Shown here: piece after piece, positions 1 through 7,328 of the stretch
Numbering within the stretch: the first letter of the stretch is position 1
Layout: each line of letters begins with the position of its first letter
NCBI GenBank assembly: GCA_900763705.1
Contig: CAAFLG010000032.1
Span: 1-51,184, forward strand
Direction of reading: 5' to 3'
Origin: an uncultured Oscillospiraceae bacterium
Lineage (GTDB): Bacteria; Bacillota; Clostridia; Oscillospirales; Oscillospiraceae
Length of the DNA stretch: 51,184 nt
Notes under the pieces: model-generated
The model's database searches: none
Seen by the model: the letters and a program-made list of their open reading frames with translations, nothing else
Told to the model about the DNA's origin: nothing
Made by a program: the position numbers and the translations under genes

Positions 1-850
1 ACAGAAAGTTAATCCCCACGGCATGCGCGTCGGCGTCATCAAAGACTGGGACTCCCGCTGGTATGCCAGAGACGAGAAGGTCGGCGACCTGATCGTTGAA
101 GATAACAAGATCCGCAAGTTCGTCAAGAAGAGCCTGTACGGCGCTGGCGTGCCCAAGATCGAGATCGAGCGCAGCAACGATGTTGTGACTCTCTTCGTTC
201 ATTGCGCCCGCCCCGGTATGGTCATCGGCAAGGACGGTGCGGAGGTCGAGAAGCTGCGTCTCGCAGTTGAGGCTCTGATCGGCAAGAAGGTCAAGCTCAA
301 CATCGTCGAGGTCCGCAATCCCGACATGAATGCTCAGCTCGTCGCTGAGAACATCGCCCAGCAGCTCGAGAAGCGTATCTCTCACCGCCGCGCGATGAAG
401 AACGCCATGGGCCGCGCCATGCGCGCCGGTGCCAAGGGCATCAAGTGCTGCTGCTCCGGTCGTCTCGGCGGCCGCGAGATCGCTGGCGTTGAACACTATC
501 ACGAGGGCACCATCCCCCTGCAGACCATCCGCGCCGACATCGAGTACGGCTTCGCCGAGGCTGCGACCACCTTCGGCCGCATCGGCGTGAAGGTTTGGAT
601 CTACAAGGGCGAGGTCCTCACCCAGACCCTGCGTACCACCCCGCGTACGCTCGACACCACGAAGCCCTATGAGGAGCGCCGCGAGCGTCGTCCTCGCCGC
701 GACGGTGACCGTCGTCCCCGCCGTGACGGTCAGGGCGGCTATCAGCGCCGTGAAGGCGGCTTCAACCGCAATGGCAACCGTCCCCAGGGCGATCGTCCCC
801 AGGGCGGCTACCGCAAGCCGGCTGAGAATAAGGAAGGAGGCGCCCAGTAA
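1..850 (+). CDS. rpsC: 30S ribosomal protein S3 (5' end cut by window edge)
   Basis: S3 of the small subunit head, lining the mRNA entry channel. The reading frame is open from base 2 and reads QKVNPHG before the first internal Met at 23. The family starts MGQKVNPHG, so only about five bases of the gene are missing and the Met at 23 is not the start. The KH domain (GMVIGKDGAEVEKL) and the S3 C-domain (GRLGGREIA) are both present. The full protein would be about 284 residues, longer than the usual 210-230, because of an Arg/Gly/Gln-rich tail of about 60 residues. The stop overlaps the rplP start by one base (TAATG), so the two are likely coupled in translation. Confidence 0.97.
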   Translation, partial: QKVNPHGMRVGVIKDWDSRWYARDEKVGDLIVEDNKIRKFVKKSLYGAGVPKIEIERSNDVVTLFVHCARPGMVIGKDGAEVEKLRLAVEALIGKKVKLNIVEVRNPDMNAQLVAENIAQQLEKRISHRRAMKNAMGRAMRAGAKGIKCCCSGRLGGREIAGVEHYHEGTIPLQTIRADIEYGFAEAATTFGRIGVKVWIYKGEVLTQTLRTTPRTLDTTKPYEERRERRPRRDGDRRPRRDGQGGYQRREGGFNRNGNRPQGDRPQGGYRKPAENKEGGAQ

Positions 851-1281
851 TGCTTCTGCCGAAGAGAGTAAAATATCGTCGCGTTCAGCGCGGTCGTATG
901 ACCGGCAAGGCGACCCGCGGCAACACCATTACTTATGGTGAGTATGGCCTCCAGGCCACTGAGCCCGCATGGATCACCAGCAACCAGATCGAGGCGGCCC
1001 GTGTCGCCATGACCCGTTACACCAAGCGTGGCGGTCAGGTCTGGATCAAGATTTTCCCCGATAAGCCCGTTACCAAGCAGCCTGCCGAGACCCGTATGGG
1101 TTCCGGTAAGGGCTCTCCCGAGTATTGGGTAGCAGTTGTCAAGCCCGGCCGTGTCATGTTTGAGATCGCCGGTGTTTCCGAAGAAGTCGCGCGTGAGGCG
1201 CTCCGTCTGGCCAGCCACAAGCTGCCCATCAAGACGAAGATCGTCAAGCGCGAGGCCGAGACCCAGGAAGTAGGTGAATGA
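850..1281 (+). CDS. rplP: 50S ribosomal protein L16
   Basis: L16 of the large subunit, near the A-site tRNA and the central protuberance. The 143-residue length and the start MLLPKRVKYRRVQRGRMTG are typical. Conserved blocks GSGKGSPEYWVAVVKPGR and EVAREALRLASHKLP are present. The start overlaps the rpsC stop by one base. The AAGGAGG at 833-839 inside the end of rpsC is the likely ribosome binding site. Confidence 0.98.
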   Translation: MLLPKRVKYRRVQRGRMTGKATRGNTITYGEYGLQATEPAWITSNQIEAARVAMTRYTKRGGQVWIKIFPDKPVTKQPAETRMGSGKGSPEYWVAVVKPGRVMFEIAGVSEEVAREALRLASHKLPIKTKIVKREAETQEVGE

Positions 1282-1282
1282 G

Positions 1283-1474
1283 ATGAAGGCAAGTGAAGTT
1301 CGTGCCATGAGCGTCGCAGAGCTGAACACCAAGCTCGACGCCCTGAAGAAGGACCTGTTTTTGCTGCGTATGCAGCACGCGACGAATCAGCTGGATAACC
1401 CCCAGAAGCTCGTCCAGACCAAGCGTGATATTGCCCGAGTCAAAACCATGATCCGTGAGAAGGAGGAGAAGTAA
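1283..1474 (+). CDS. rpmC: 50S ribosomal protein L29
   Basis: Small helical L29 at the exit tunnel, next to the signal recognition particle docking site. I chose the ATG at 1283 (MKASEVRAMSVAEL) because it matches the family N-terminus and lies 6 bases after AGGTG. An upstream in-frame GTG at 1274 would overlap rplP and sits too close to the Shine-Dalgarno sequence. The protein is 63 residues. The conserved centre (LFLLRMQHATNQLDNP) and the helix of RDIARVKTMIRE are visible. Confidence 0.95.
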   Translation: MKASEVRAMSVAELNTKLDALKKDLFLLRMQHATNQLDNPQKLVQTKRDIARVKTMIREKEEK

Positions 1475-1475
1475 G

Positions 1476-1739
1476 ATGGAAGAGAAGAGAATTTCCTCCC
1501 GTAAGGTCCGCGTTGGCAAGGTCGTTTCCGACAAGATGGACAAGACTGTCGTCGTTGCGATCGCTGACCGCGTGGCCCATCCCCTGTATAAGAAGATCGT
1601 CGGCCGCACCTATAAGCTCAAGGCCCACGATGAGAACAACCAGTGCGGTATCGGTGATACCGTCAAGGTGATGGAGACCCGCCCCCTGTCCAAGGACAAG
1701 CGTTGGCGCGTGGTCGAAATCGTCGAGAAAGCTAAGTAA
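1476..1739 (+). CDS. rpsQ: 30S ribosomal protein S17
   Basis: S17 is an early-binding OB-fold protein of the 30S body. The start at 1476 gives MEEKRISSRKVRVG and lies 7 bases after AGGAGGAG (1461-1468), which is within the end of rpmC. The longer frame from 1455 would add a tail that is not in the family. The conserved blocks VVSDKMDKTVVV, HPLYKKIVGRTYKLKAHDE and TRPLSKDKRWRVVEI are present. The protein is 87 residues, the usual length. Confidence 0.96.
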   Translation: MEEKRISSRKVRVGKVVSDKMDKTVVVAIADRVAHPLYKKIVGRTYKLKAHDENNQCGIGDTVKVMETRPLSKDKRWRVVEIVEKAK

Positions 1740-1754
1740 GGAGGTACCGGAACA

Positions 1755-2123
1755 ATGATTCAGCAGGAAAGTTTTCTGAAGGTCGCCGATAACACCGGTG
1801 CCAAGGAAATCAAGTGCATCCGCGTTCTCGGTGGCTCCGGCCGCAAGTACGGCAACATCGGCGATATCATCGTCGCGTCCGTGCGTAAGGCTGCCCCCGG
1901 CGGTCAGGTCAAGAAGGGCGAGGTCGTCAAGGCCGTTATCGTCCGCTCTGCCAAGGGCGTCCGCCGCGAAGACGGCACCTATGTCCGCTTCGACGAGAAT
2001 GCTGCGGTCCTGATCAAGGACGACAAGAACCCCAGCGGCACCCGTATCTTTGGGCCCGTCGCTCGCGAGCTGCGTGAGAAGGACTTCCTCAAGATCCTCT
2101 CCCTGGCTCCGGAAGTTGTCTAA
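1755..2123 (+). CDS. rplN: 50S ribosomal protein L14
   Basis: L14 sits at the subunit interface and forms inter-subunit bridges with 16S rRNA. It is 122 residues, the exact family length. It begins MIQQESFLKVADNTGAKEI and contains the signature block for nucleic acid binding (GQVKKGEVVKAVIVR) and the C-terminal GPVARELREKDFLKILSLAPEVV pattern. AAGGAGG at 1738-1744 provides the ribosome binding site. Confidence 0.98.
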   Translation: MIQQESFLKVADNTGAKEIKCIRVLGGSGRKYGNIGDIIVASVRKAAPGGQVKKGEVVKAVIVRSAKGVRREDGTYVRFDENAAVLIKDDKNPSGTRIFGPVARELREKDFLKILSLAPEVV

Positions 2124-2137
2124 GGAGGGCTTGAAGA

Positions 2138-2449
2138 ATGGCTATGAATGTGAAGAAGGGCGATACCGTTATCGTCCTGTCCGGCAAGGACAAGGGCAAG
2201 CAGGGCAAGGTGCTCGGCACCGTCCCCAGCGAAGCCAAGGTCGTCGTGGAGGGCATCAACATGGTGACCTGCCACGTCAAGCCCCGCAAGCAGGGCGAGA
2301 CCGGCGGCATTGTGCAGCGTGAGGCTACCATGTACGCTTCCAAGGTGCAGGTCGTGTGCCCCAAGTGCAACAAGGGCACCCGCATCGCGCACAAGATCGA
2401 AAATGGCAAGAAGACCCGCGTGTGCAAGCACTGCGGCGCTGAGCTTTAA
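2138..2449 (+). CDS. rplX: 50S ribosomal protein L24
   Basis: L24 is one of the two assembly initiators of the 50S and lies near the exit tunnel. The N-terminal KOW motif (KKGDTVIVLSGKDKGKQGKV) is clear. The C-terminal half has CPKCN and CKHCG pairs, a zinc-ribbon-like arrangement found in the C+ form of L24. It is 103 residues. Two close ATG codons (2138, 2144) are possible; the first suits the AAGGAGG at 2122-2128. Confidence 0.95.
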   Translation: MAMNVKKGDTVIVLSGKDKGKQGKVLGTVPSEAKVVVEGINMVTCHVKPRKQGETGGIVQREATMYASKVQVVCPKCNKGTRIAHKIENGKKTRVCKHCGAEL

Positions 2450-2468
2450 GAAAGGAGAGTAGTTCACA

Positions 2469-3008
2469 ATGGCAAGACTGAAAGAACAGTACAAGGCAGA
2501 AGTGGCACCCGCTCTCTACAAGAAGTTCGGTTATAAGTCCACCATGCAGATCCCCAAGATCGATAAGGTCGTCGTCAACGTCGGCTGCGGCGAGGCCAAG
2601 GAGAATGCCAAGGTCCTCGAGGCTGTCGTCCGCGACCTGACCACCATCACCGGCCAGAAGGCCGTCGTCACCAAGGCGAAGAAGTCCATCGCAAACTTCA
2701 AGCTGCGTGAAGAGATGCCCATCGGCGCGAAGGTCACCCTCCGCGGCGACAAGATGTGGGAGTTCCTTGATCGCCTCTTTAACGTTGCGCTTCCCCGTGT
2801 CCGCGACTTCCGCGGCATCAGCGCCAACGCTTTCGACGGCCGCGGCAACTATGCCCTCGGCATCAAGGAGCAGCTGATCTTCCCCGAGATCGAGTACGAC
2901 AAGATCGACAAGATCCGCGGCATGGACGTGGTCATCTGCACCACCGCCCAGACCGACGAAGAAGCCCGCGAGCTGCTGACTCTGGTCGGCGCTCCCTTTG
3001 AACGCTAA
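2469..3008 (+). CDS. rplE: 50S ribosomal protein L5
   Basis: L5 binds 5S rRNA and contacts P-site tRNA in the central protuberance. It is 179 residues, typical. Family blocks include PKIDKVVVNVGCGEA, LTTITGQKAVVTKAKKSIA, REEMPIGAKVTLRG and the C-terminal QTDEEARELLTLVGAPF. AAAGGAG at 2451-2457 is the ribosome binding site. Confidence 0.98.
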   Translation: MARLKEQYKAEVAPALYKKFGYKSTMQIPKIDKVVVNVGCGEAKENAKVLEAVVRDLTTITGQKAVVTKAKKSIANFKLREEMPIGAKVTLRGDKMWEFLDRLFNVALPRVRDFRGISANAFDGRGNYALGIKEQLIFPEIEYDKIDKIRGMDVVICTTAQTDEEARELLTLVGAPFER

Positions 3009-3024
3009 GTAGGAGGATACAAAA

Positions 3025-3210
3025 ATGGCTAAGAAATCTATGATTCTCAAGCAGCAGGCTCCTGCTAAGTTCTCCACCCGCCGCTACAACCGCTGCAAGA
3101 TCTGCGGCCGTCCCCACGCTTACCTGCGTGACTACGGCGTCTGCCGTATCTGCTTCCGCGAGCTGGCGTACAAGGGTGAGATCCCCGGCGTTCGCAAGGC
3201 CTCCTTCTGA
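3025..3210 (+). CDS. rpsZ: 30S ribosomal protein S14, zinc-binding type Z
   Basis: A 61-residue S14 of the zinc-containing (C+) type, located in the head of the 30S near the decoding region. Cys24, Cys27, Cys40 and Cys43 form two CxxC pairs that bind one zinc. The short length and the block CRICFRELAYKGEIPGVRKASF are diagnostic of type Z rather than the roughly 90-residue zinc-free paralogue. It is the last gene before the unusual 318-base gap in the operon. Confidence 0.97.
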   Translation: MAKKSMILKQQAPAKFSTRRYNRCKICGRPHAYLRDYGVCRICFRELAYKGEIPGVRKASF

Positions 3211-3528
3211 GTCTTTTGCCTTCATACTTCGTTGGCGCGGCTCGACGTACACAAAGTACGTCTTCGCCTTGCCGCCTCGTCTGAGAACAAAATCCTTTAG
3301 AAGGACCGGCTGCTGAGGATTCAGCAGCACGCCCCCTCGGAGCTTGAGTCTCCGAAACAAACTCATAACCACGAACGTTGCGATATGGACGTTCTGGCGA
3401 TAAAGGATCGCGAAAGGTCAGTGTCAATTACGCGTGCACCGCACGCGGTGCGACGCTCCAAATTGGCACTGATACCTCGTGACCTAAACGGTCAATGACC
3501 GTAACTCTAAATCAGGAGGATTTACACT
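3211..3528 (+). other. Non-coding, hairpin-rich interval inside the ribosomal operon
   Basis: No credible gene is seen in these 318 bases, although every other gap in this operon up to rpsD is under about 30 bases. The stretch holds a run of stem-loops. GACGTAC/GTACGTC is at 3244-3262. GCTGCTGA/TCAGCAGC is at 3309-3328. TCGGAG/CTCCGA is at 3337-3355. GAACGT/ACGTTC is at 3373-3394. A long outer stem, TCAGTGTCAATT with AATTGGCACTGA (one G-U pair), encloses a GCACCG-type hairpin at about 3418-3472. ACGGT/ACCGT is at 3488-3502. The rpsH ribosome binding site AGGAGGA follows at 3514-3520. It could be a structured regulatory RNA ahead of rpsH or an inserted dispersed repeat. The sequence alone does not decide. 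Confidence 0.7.
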
Positions 3529-3924
3529 ATGCATATCACTGACCCCATTGCGGATATGCTCACTCGCATCCGCAACGCAAACAGTGCCCGTCATGACACT
3601 GTGGATGTCCCCGCTTCCAACATGAAGAAGAGCATCGCTCAGATCCTGTTGGACGAGGGCTACATCAAGAGCTATCAGATCGTTGACGATGGTACCCAGG
3701 GCACGATCCACATCACCCTGAAGTACAACGGCAAGGACAAGGTCATCACCGGTCTCCGCCGTGTCAGCAAGCCCGGCCTTCGCGTTTACGTCGGTGCAGA
3801 CGAGCTGCCCCGCGTGCTCCGTGGCCTCGGTATTGCCATCGTCTCCACCTCCAAGGGCGTTATGACCGATAAGGCTGCTCGCGCGGCTCACATCGGCGGC
3901 GAAGTCCTTGCGTTCGTGTGGTAA
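3529..3924 (+). CDS. rpsH: 30S ribosomal protein S8
   Basis: S8 is a primary binder of 16S rRNA helix 21 and a central 30S assembly factor. It is 131 residues and begins MHITDPIADMLTRIRNA, as in the family. The C-terminal ends STSKGVMTDKAARAAHIGGEVLAFVW. In E. coli, S8 represses the spc operon by binding a helix-21-like mRNA structure. That makes the structured 318 bases directly upstream notable, but autoregulation here is only inference. Confidence 0.98.
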   Translation: MHITDPIADMLTRIRNANSARHDTVDVPASNMKKSIAQILLDEGYIKSYQIVDDGTQGTIHITLKYNGKDKVITGLRRVSKPGLRVYVGADELPRVLRGLGIAIVSTSKGVMTDKAARAAHIGGEVLAFVW

Positions 3925-3939
3925 GGAGGGTATAGAACA

Positions 3940-4485
3940 ATGAGTAGAATTGGTAAAATGCCCGTTGCCATCCCCGCCGGTGTCGAAGTCACCATTGCGG
4001 AGGGCAACCTTGTCACCGTCAAGGGCCCCAAGGGTACCCTGACCCAGCAGCTCGAGCCCACCATGACCATCAAGCAGGAAGGTGCTGAACTCCATGTTTC
4101 CCGTCCCGATGACGGCAAGGAGAACCGCGCTCTGCATGGCCTGACCCGCGCTCTGCTGCACAACATGGTCGTCGGCGTCACCGATGGCTACAAGAAGACG
4201 CTCGAAGTCAACGGCGTTGGCTATCGTGCCGCCAAGGAGGGCAACAAGCTCGTCCTGAACATCGGCTACTCCCACACAGTGGAAGTCCCCGAGATCGACG
4301 GCATCACCATCGAGGTTCCCCAGCCCAACCAGGTCATCGTTTCCGGCTGCGACAAGCAGAAGGTCGGCCAGTTTGCTGCTGAGATCCGCGAGAAGCGTCC
4401 TCCCGAGCCGTATAAGGGCAAGGGCATCAAGTATGCTGACGAAGTTATCCGCCGCAAGGTCGGTAAGACCGGCGCTAAGAAGTAA
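3940..4485 (+). CDS. rplF: 50S ribosomal protein L6
   Basis: L6 lies near the sarcin-ricin loop and the factor-binding site. It is 181 residues, made of two similar alpha/beta halves. It begins MSRIGKMPVAIPAGVEV and has the C-terminal signature EKRPPEPYKGKGIKYADEVI that contacts 23S rRNA. TAAGGAGG at 3923-3930 overlaps the rpsH stop and serves as ribosome binding site. Confidence 0.98.
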   Translation: MSRIGKMPVAIPAGVEVTIAEGNLVTVKGPKGTLTQQLEPTMTIKQEGAELHVSRPDDGKENRALHGLTRALLHNMVVGVTDGYKKTLEVNGVGYRAAKEGNKLVLNIGYSHTVEVPEIDGITIEVPQPNQVIVSGCDKQKVGQFAAEIREKRPPEPYKGKGIKYADEVIRRKVGKTGAKK

Positions 4486-4500
4486 GGAGGTGTGCCGAAT

Positions 4501-4860
4501 ATGATTAAAAGACCCGATACTAACGCTCAGCGCATCAAGCGCCATAAGCGCGTTCGCGCGAAGATCTCCGGCACTCCCGAGAGACCCCGCCTGAATGTTT
4601 TCCGCAGCGAGAAGAACATCTACGCTCAGATCATCGACGACGTTGCCGGCAACACGCTGGTCGCCGCTTCCTCCCTGGACAAGGCGATCGAAGGCAGCGG
4701 CAGCAACAAGGTTGCCGCCCGTGCGGTCGGTAAGCTGATCGCCGAGCGCGCCAAGGCCAAGGGCATCGACACGGTCGTTTTCGACCGCGGCGGTTACCTG
4801 TACCACGGCCGCGTTGCAGAGCTGGCTGAAGGCGCCCGCGAGGGCGGCCTGGAATTCTAA
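4501..4860 (+). CDS. rplR: 50S ribosomal protein L18
   Basis: L18 binds 5S rRNA and attaches it to the 50S. The ATG at 4501 (MIKRPDTNAQRIKRHKRVR) is preferred: AAGGAGG at 4484-4490 sits 10 bases upstream, while the in-frame GTG at 4492 is too close to it. The protein is 119 residues. The arginine-rich N-terminus, GTPERPRLNVFRSEKNIYAQ and the C-terminal FDRGGYLYHGRVAELAEGAREGG pattern identify the family. Confidence 0.96.
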   Translation: MIKRPDTNAQRIKRHKRVRAKISGTPERPRLNVFRSEKNIYAQIIDDVAGNTLVAASSLDKAIEGSGSNKVAARAVGKLIAERAKAKGIDTVVFDRGGYLYHGRVAELAEGAREGGLEF

Positions 4861-4877
4861 GGGAGGAGGAAAATACA

Positions 4878-5378
4878 ATGCCTAGATTTGAACGCGAACA
4901 GAGCGAATACATGGAAAAGCTCGTTTTCCTCAACCGTGTTTCCAAGACCGTGAAGGGCGGCCGCGTGGCCAAGTTCTCTGCTCTGATGGTCGTTGGCGAC
5001 GGCAAGGGCAAGGTCGGTTACGGCCTTGGCAAGGCCGCTGAAGTCCCCGAGGCGATCCGCAAGGGTCTCGAGGCCGCCAAGAAGAACATGATCACAGTTA
5101 CCCTTGATGGTACCACCATTCCTCACGAGACGATCGGTGAGTTCGGTGCCGGCCGCGTGCTGATGAAGCCCGCTGCCCCCGGTACCGGCGTGATCGCCGG
5201 CGGCGCTGTCCGTGCCGTCGTTGAGGCTGCCGGCATCAAGGATATCCGTACCAAGTGCCTGCGCTCCAACAACCCCAACAACGTTGTTGGCGCTGCGATC
5301 GAAGGCCTGAAGTCCATGCGCAGCGCGGAGCAGGTCGCCAAGATCCGCGGCAAGAGCGTGGAAGAGATCATCGGTTAA
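4878..5378 (+). CDS. rpsE: 30S ribosomal protein S5
   Basis: S5 helps keep decoding accurate and lines the mRNA entry channel. It is 166 residues. The N-terminal double-stranded RNA binding domain (EKLVFLNRVSKTVKGGR, FSALMVVGDGKGKVGYG) and the C-terminal domain (APGTGVIAGGAVRAVVEAAG) are both complete. GGGAGGAGG at 4861-4869 is the ribosome binding site. Confidence 0.98.
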   Translation: MPRFEREQSEYMEKLVFLNRVSKTVKGGRVAKFSALMVVGDGKGKVGYGLGKAAEVPEAIRKGLEAAKKNMITVTLDGTTIPHETIGEFGAGRVLMKPAAPGTGVIAGGAVRAVVEAAGIKDIRTKCLRSNNPNNVVGAAIEGLKSMRSAEQVAKIRGKSVEEIIG

Positions 5379-5392
5379 GGAGGCAGAGCAGC

Positions 5393-5575
5393 ATGGCTAA
5401 TTTGAAAGTTGAGCTCATCAAGAGCTTGAACGGCAGACACGACAAGCACATCGCTACTGCCAATTCCATGGGCCTGCGCAGAATCGGCGATAAGAGCGTG
5501 CAGCCCGACAACGACCAGACGCGCGGCAAGATCGCCCAGATCGGCTATCTGCTGCAGGTCACTGAAGAGAAATAA
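5393..5575 (+). CDS. rpmD: 50S ribosomal protein L30
   Basis: L30 is a 60-residue large-subunit protein absent from some phyla but usual in Bacillota. The start ATG at 5393 (MANLKVELIKSLNGR) follows AAGGAGG at 5378-5384 by 8 bases. The in-frame extension back into rpsE is not family sequence. The conserved core SLNGRHDKHIATANSMGLRR and the ending GKIAQIGYLLQVTEE are visible. Confidence 0.95.
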   Translation: MANLKVELIKSLNGRHDKHIATANSMGLRRIGDKSVQPDNDQTRGKIAQIGYLLQVTEEK

Positions 5576-5587
5576 GGAGGAACAGAT

Positions 5588-6028
5588 ATGGAACTGTATA
5601 ATCTGTCTCCCGCCGCTGGTTCTACCAAGGAAGCGTTCCGCAAGGGTCGCGGCCACGGCAGCGGCAATGGCAAGACCGGCGGCCGCGGTCACAAGGGTCA
5701 GAAGGCCCGCAGCGGCGGTGGTGTGCGCGTCGGTTTCGAAGGCGGTCAGATGCCTCTGGCCCGCCGTACCCCGAAGCGCGGCTTCAATAACATTTTTGCA
5801 AAGCCCTATGAGATCATTAACCTGAGTGCACTCAACAAGTTTGAGGATGGCGAGACCGTTACCGCAGAGGCTCTGCTTGCGAAGGGCATCCTGAGCAAGT
5901 GCGTGTATGGTTATAAGGTGCTTGGCAACGGTTCCGTTACCAAGAAGGTCACCGTTCAGGCCGCTGCGTTTTCCCAGTCTGCTAAGGAAGCAATTGAAGC
6001 AGCTGGCGGAAAGGCAGAGGTGGTCTAA
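5588..6028 (+). CDS. rplO: 50S ribosomal protein L15
   Basis: L15 is a late-assembling 50S protein with a long glycine- and basic-rich N-terminal extension. It is 146 residues and starts MELYNLSPAAGSTKEAFR. The glycine-rich stretch GRGHGSGNGKTGGRGHKGQK and the block FEGGQMPLARRTPKRGF are typical. AAGGAGGAA at 5575-5583 is the ribosome binding site. The stop is directly followed by the GTG of secY. Confidence 0.98.
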   Translation: MELYNLSPAAGSTKEAFRKGRGHGSGNGKTGGRGHKGQKARSGGGVRVGFEGGQMPLARRTPKRGFNNIFAKPYEIINLSALNKFEDGETVTAEALLAKGILSKCVYGYKVLGNGSVTKKVTVQAAAFSQSAKEAIEAAGGKAEVV

Positions 6029-7315
6029 GTGATTCAGACGATCCGTAAGGCCTGGGGTGTCCCCGAACTGCGCAGAAAGATCGTATTTACCCTGCTGATC
6101 CTTCTGATCTTCCGCATCGGTAACGCGATCCCTGTTCCGTATATCGATACGAAGCTGCTCGGCGACTACCTCGACAGCATGAGCGGCACGGTGCTCGGCC
6201 TTTATAACGTCATGTCCGGCGGCGCATTCGCAGAGGCGACGGTCTTTGCACTGGGCGTTCAGCCTTACATCAACAGCTCGATCATCATCCAGCTGCTGAC
6301 GATCGCGATCCCCGCTCTTGAGCGTCTCGCCCGCGATGGCGGCGAGGCCGGCAAGAAGAAGATCGCCTCCATCACCCGCTATGCTACCGTGGCCATCGCC
6401 CTTCTGCAGGGCTTCGGCTACTACATGATCTGCAAGAACTACAACATCCTCGAGCAGCAGGGCATCTGGCCGGCGCTCGTGATCATCGTCTCCTTTGTTG
6501 CTGGTTCTTCCTTTGTCATGTGGCTCGGTGAGCAGGTCAATGAGTTCGGTGTCGGCAACGGCATCTCCATCATCCTGTTTGCCGGCATCTTGTCCCGCGT
6601 GCCCAACATGGCCACCATGTGCGCGAGCTACATTGCCAGCAAGGGCAGCATCGGCTATCTCTGGATTGCCCTGCTCATCGTTGGCATCCTCGCGATGATC
6701 GTGCTCATTGTTCACGTGAATGAGGCCGAGCGCCGCATTCCCGTGCAGTACGCGAAGCGTCAGGTCGGCCGCAAGATGTACGGCGGCCAGGCATCCACCC
6801 TTCCCATGAAGGTGAACATGTCCGGCGTTCTGCCCATCATCTTTGCGCAGTCCATCGCGTCCCTGCCCGCGACCATCTGGGCCTTCGCTGGCACGCCCGA
6901 GGAAGGTACCGTCGGCCGCAACATCTACAACGCGATCGACACCAAGTCTGTGCTGTATCTGATCGTCTACTTCCTGATGATCATCGGCTTCAGCTATTTC
7001 TACGCTACCATTCAGTTCAACCCCGTTGAGATCTCCAATAACCTCAAGCGCAACGGCGGCTTCATCCCCGGCTTCCGTCCGGGCAAGCCCACGTCTGACT
7101 TTATTGCCAAGGTCCTCAACAAGGTCACGCTGTTCGGTGCGATCTATCTCGGCATCGTGGCGATCTGCCCGCTGATCGTCGGTAAGATCCTGGGCAATCC
7201 CAATCTTGCCATCGGCGGCACTTCGGTCATCATTGTTGTCGGCGTTGCCCTCGAAACTGTCCGCGCTCTGGAATCCCAGATGATGATGCGCCAGTACAAG
7301 GGCTTCCTCGAGTAA
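6029..7315 (+). CDS. secY: Protein translocase subunit SecY
   Basis: Channel-forming subunit of the SecYEG translocon in the cytoplasmic membrane. It is 428 residues with ten predicted transmembrane segments. Family blocks seen are FRIGNAIPVPYID (helix 1), the plug region with ALGVQPYINSSIIIQL, GNGISIILFAGI, and the C5 loop NPVEISNNLKRNGGFIPGFRPG. The start is GTG, directly after the rplO stop. A strong ribosome binding site is not evident, so translation is probably coupled to rplO. Its partner secG is convergent to this operon at 12466-12693. Confidence 0.97.
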   Translation: MIQTIRKAWGVPELRRKIVFTLLILLIFRIGNAIPVPYIDTKLLGDYLDSMSGTVLGLYNVMSGGAFAEATVFALGVQPYINSSIIIQLLTIAIPALERLARDGGEAGKKKIASITRYATVAIALLQGFGYYMICKNYNILEQQGIWPALVIIVSFVAGSSFVMWLGEQVNEFGVGNGISIILFAGILSRVPNMATMCASYIASKGSIGYLWIALLIVGILAMIVLIVHVNEAERRIPVQYAKRQVGRKMYGGQASTLPMKVNMSGVLPIIFAQSIASLPATIWAFAGTPEEGTVGRNIYNAIDTKSVLYLIVYFLMIIGFSYFYATIQFNPVEISNNLKRNGGFIPGFRPGKPTSDFIAKVLNKVTLFGAIYLGIVAICPLIVGKILGNPNLAIGGTSVIIVVGVALETVRALESQMMMRQYKGFLE

Positions 7316-7328
7316 GAGAGGCATTTTT

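Noticed and set aside
2932..3427. Minus-strand open frames of 120-146 codons across the rpsZ/rpsH gap
   Set aside because: They run through rpsZ and its gap with Arg/Gly-rich low-complexity translation, no ribosome binding site and no family match. The GC-rich third positions of rpsZ create them.
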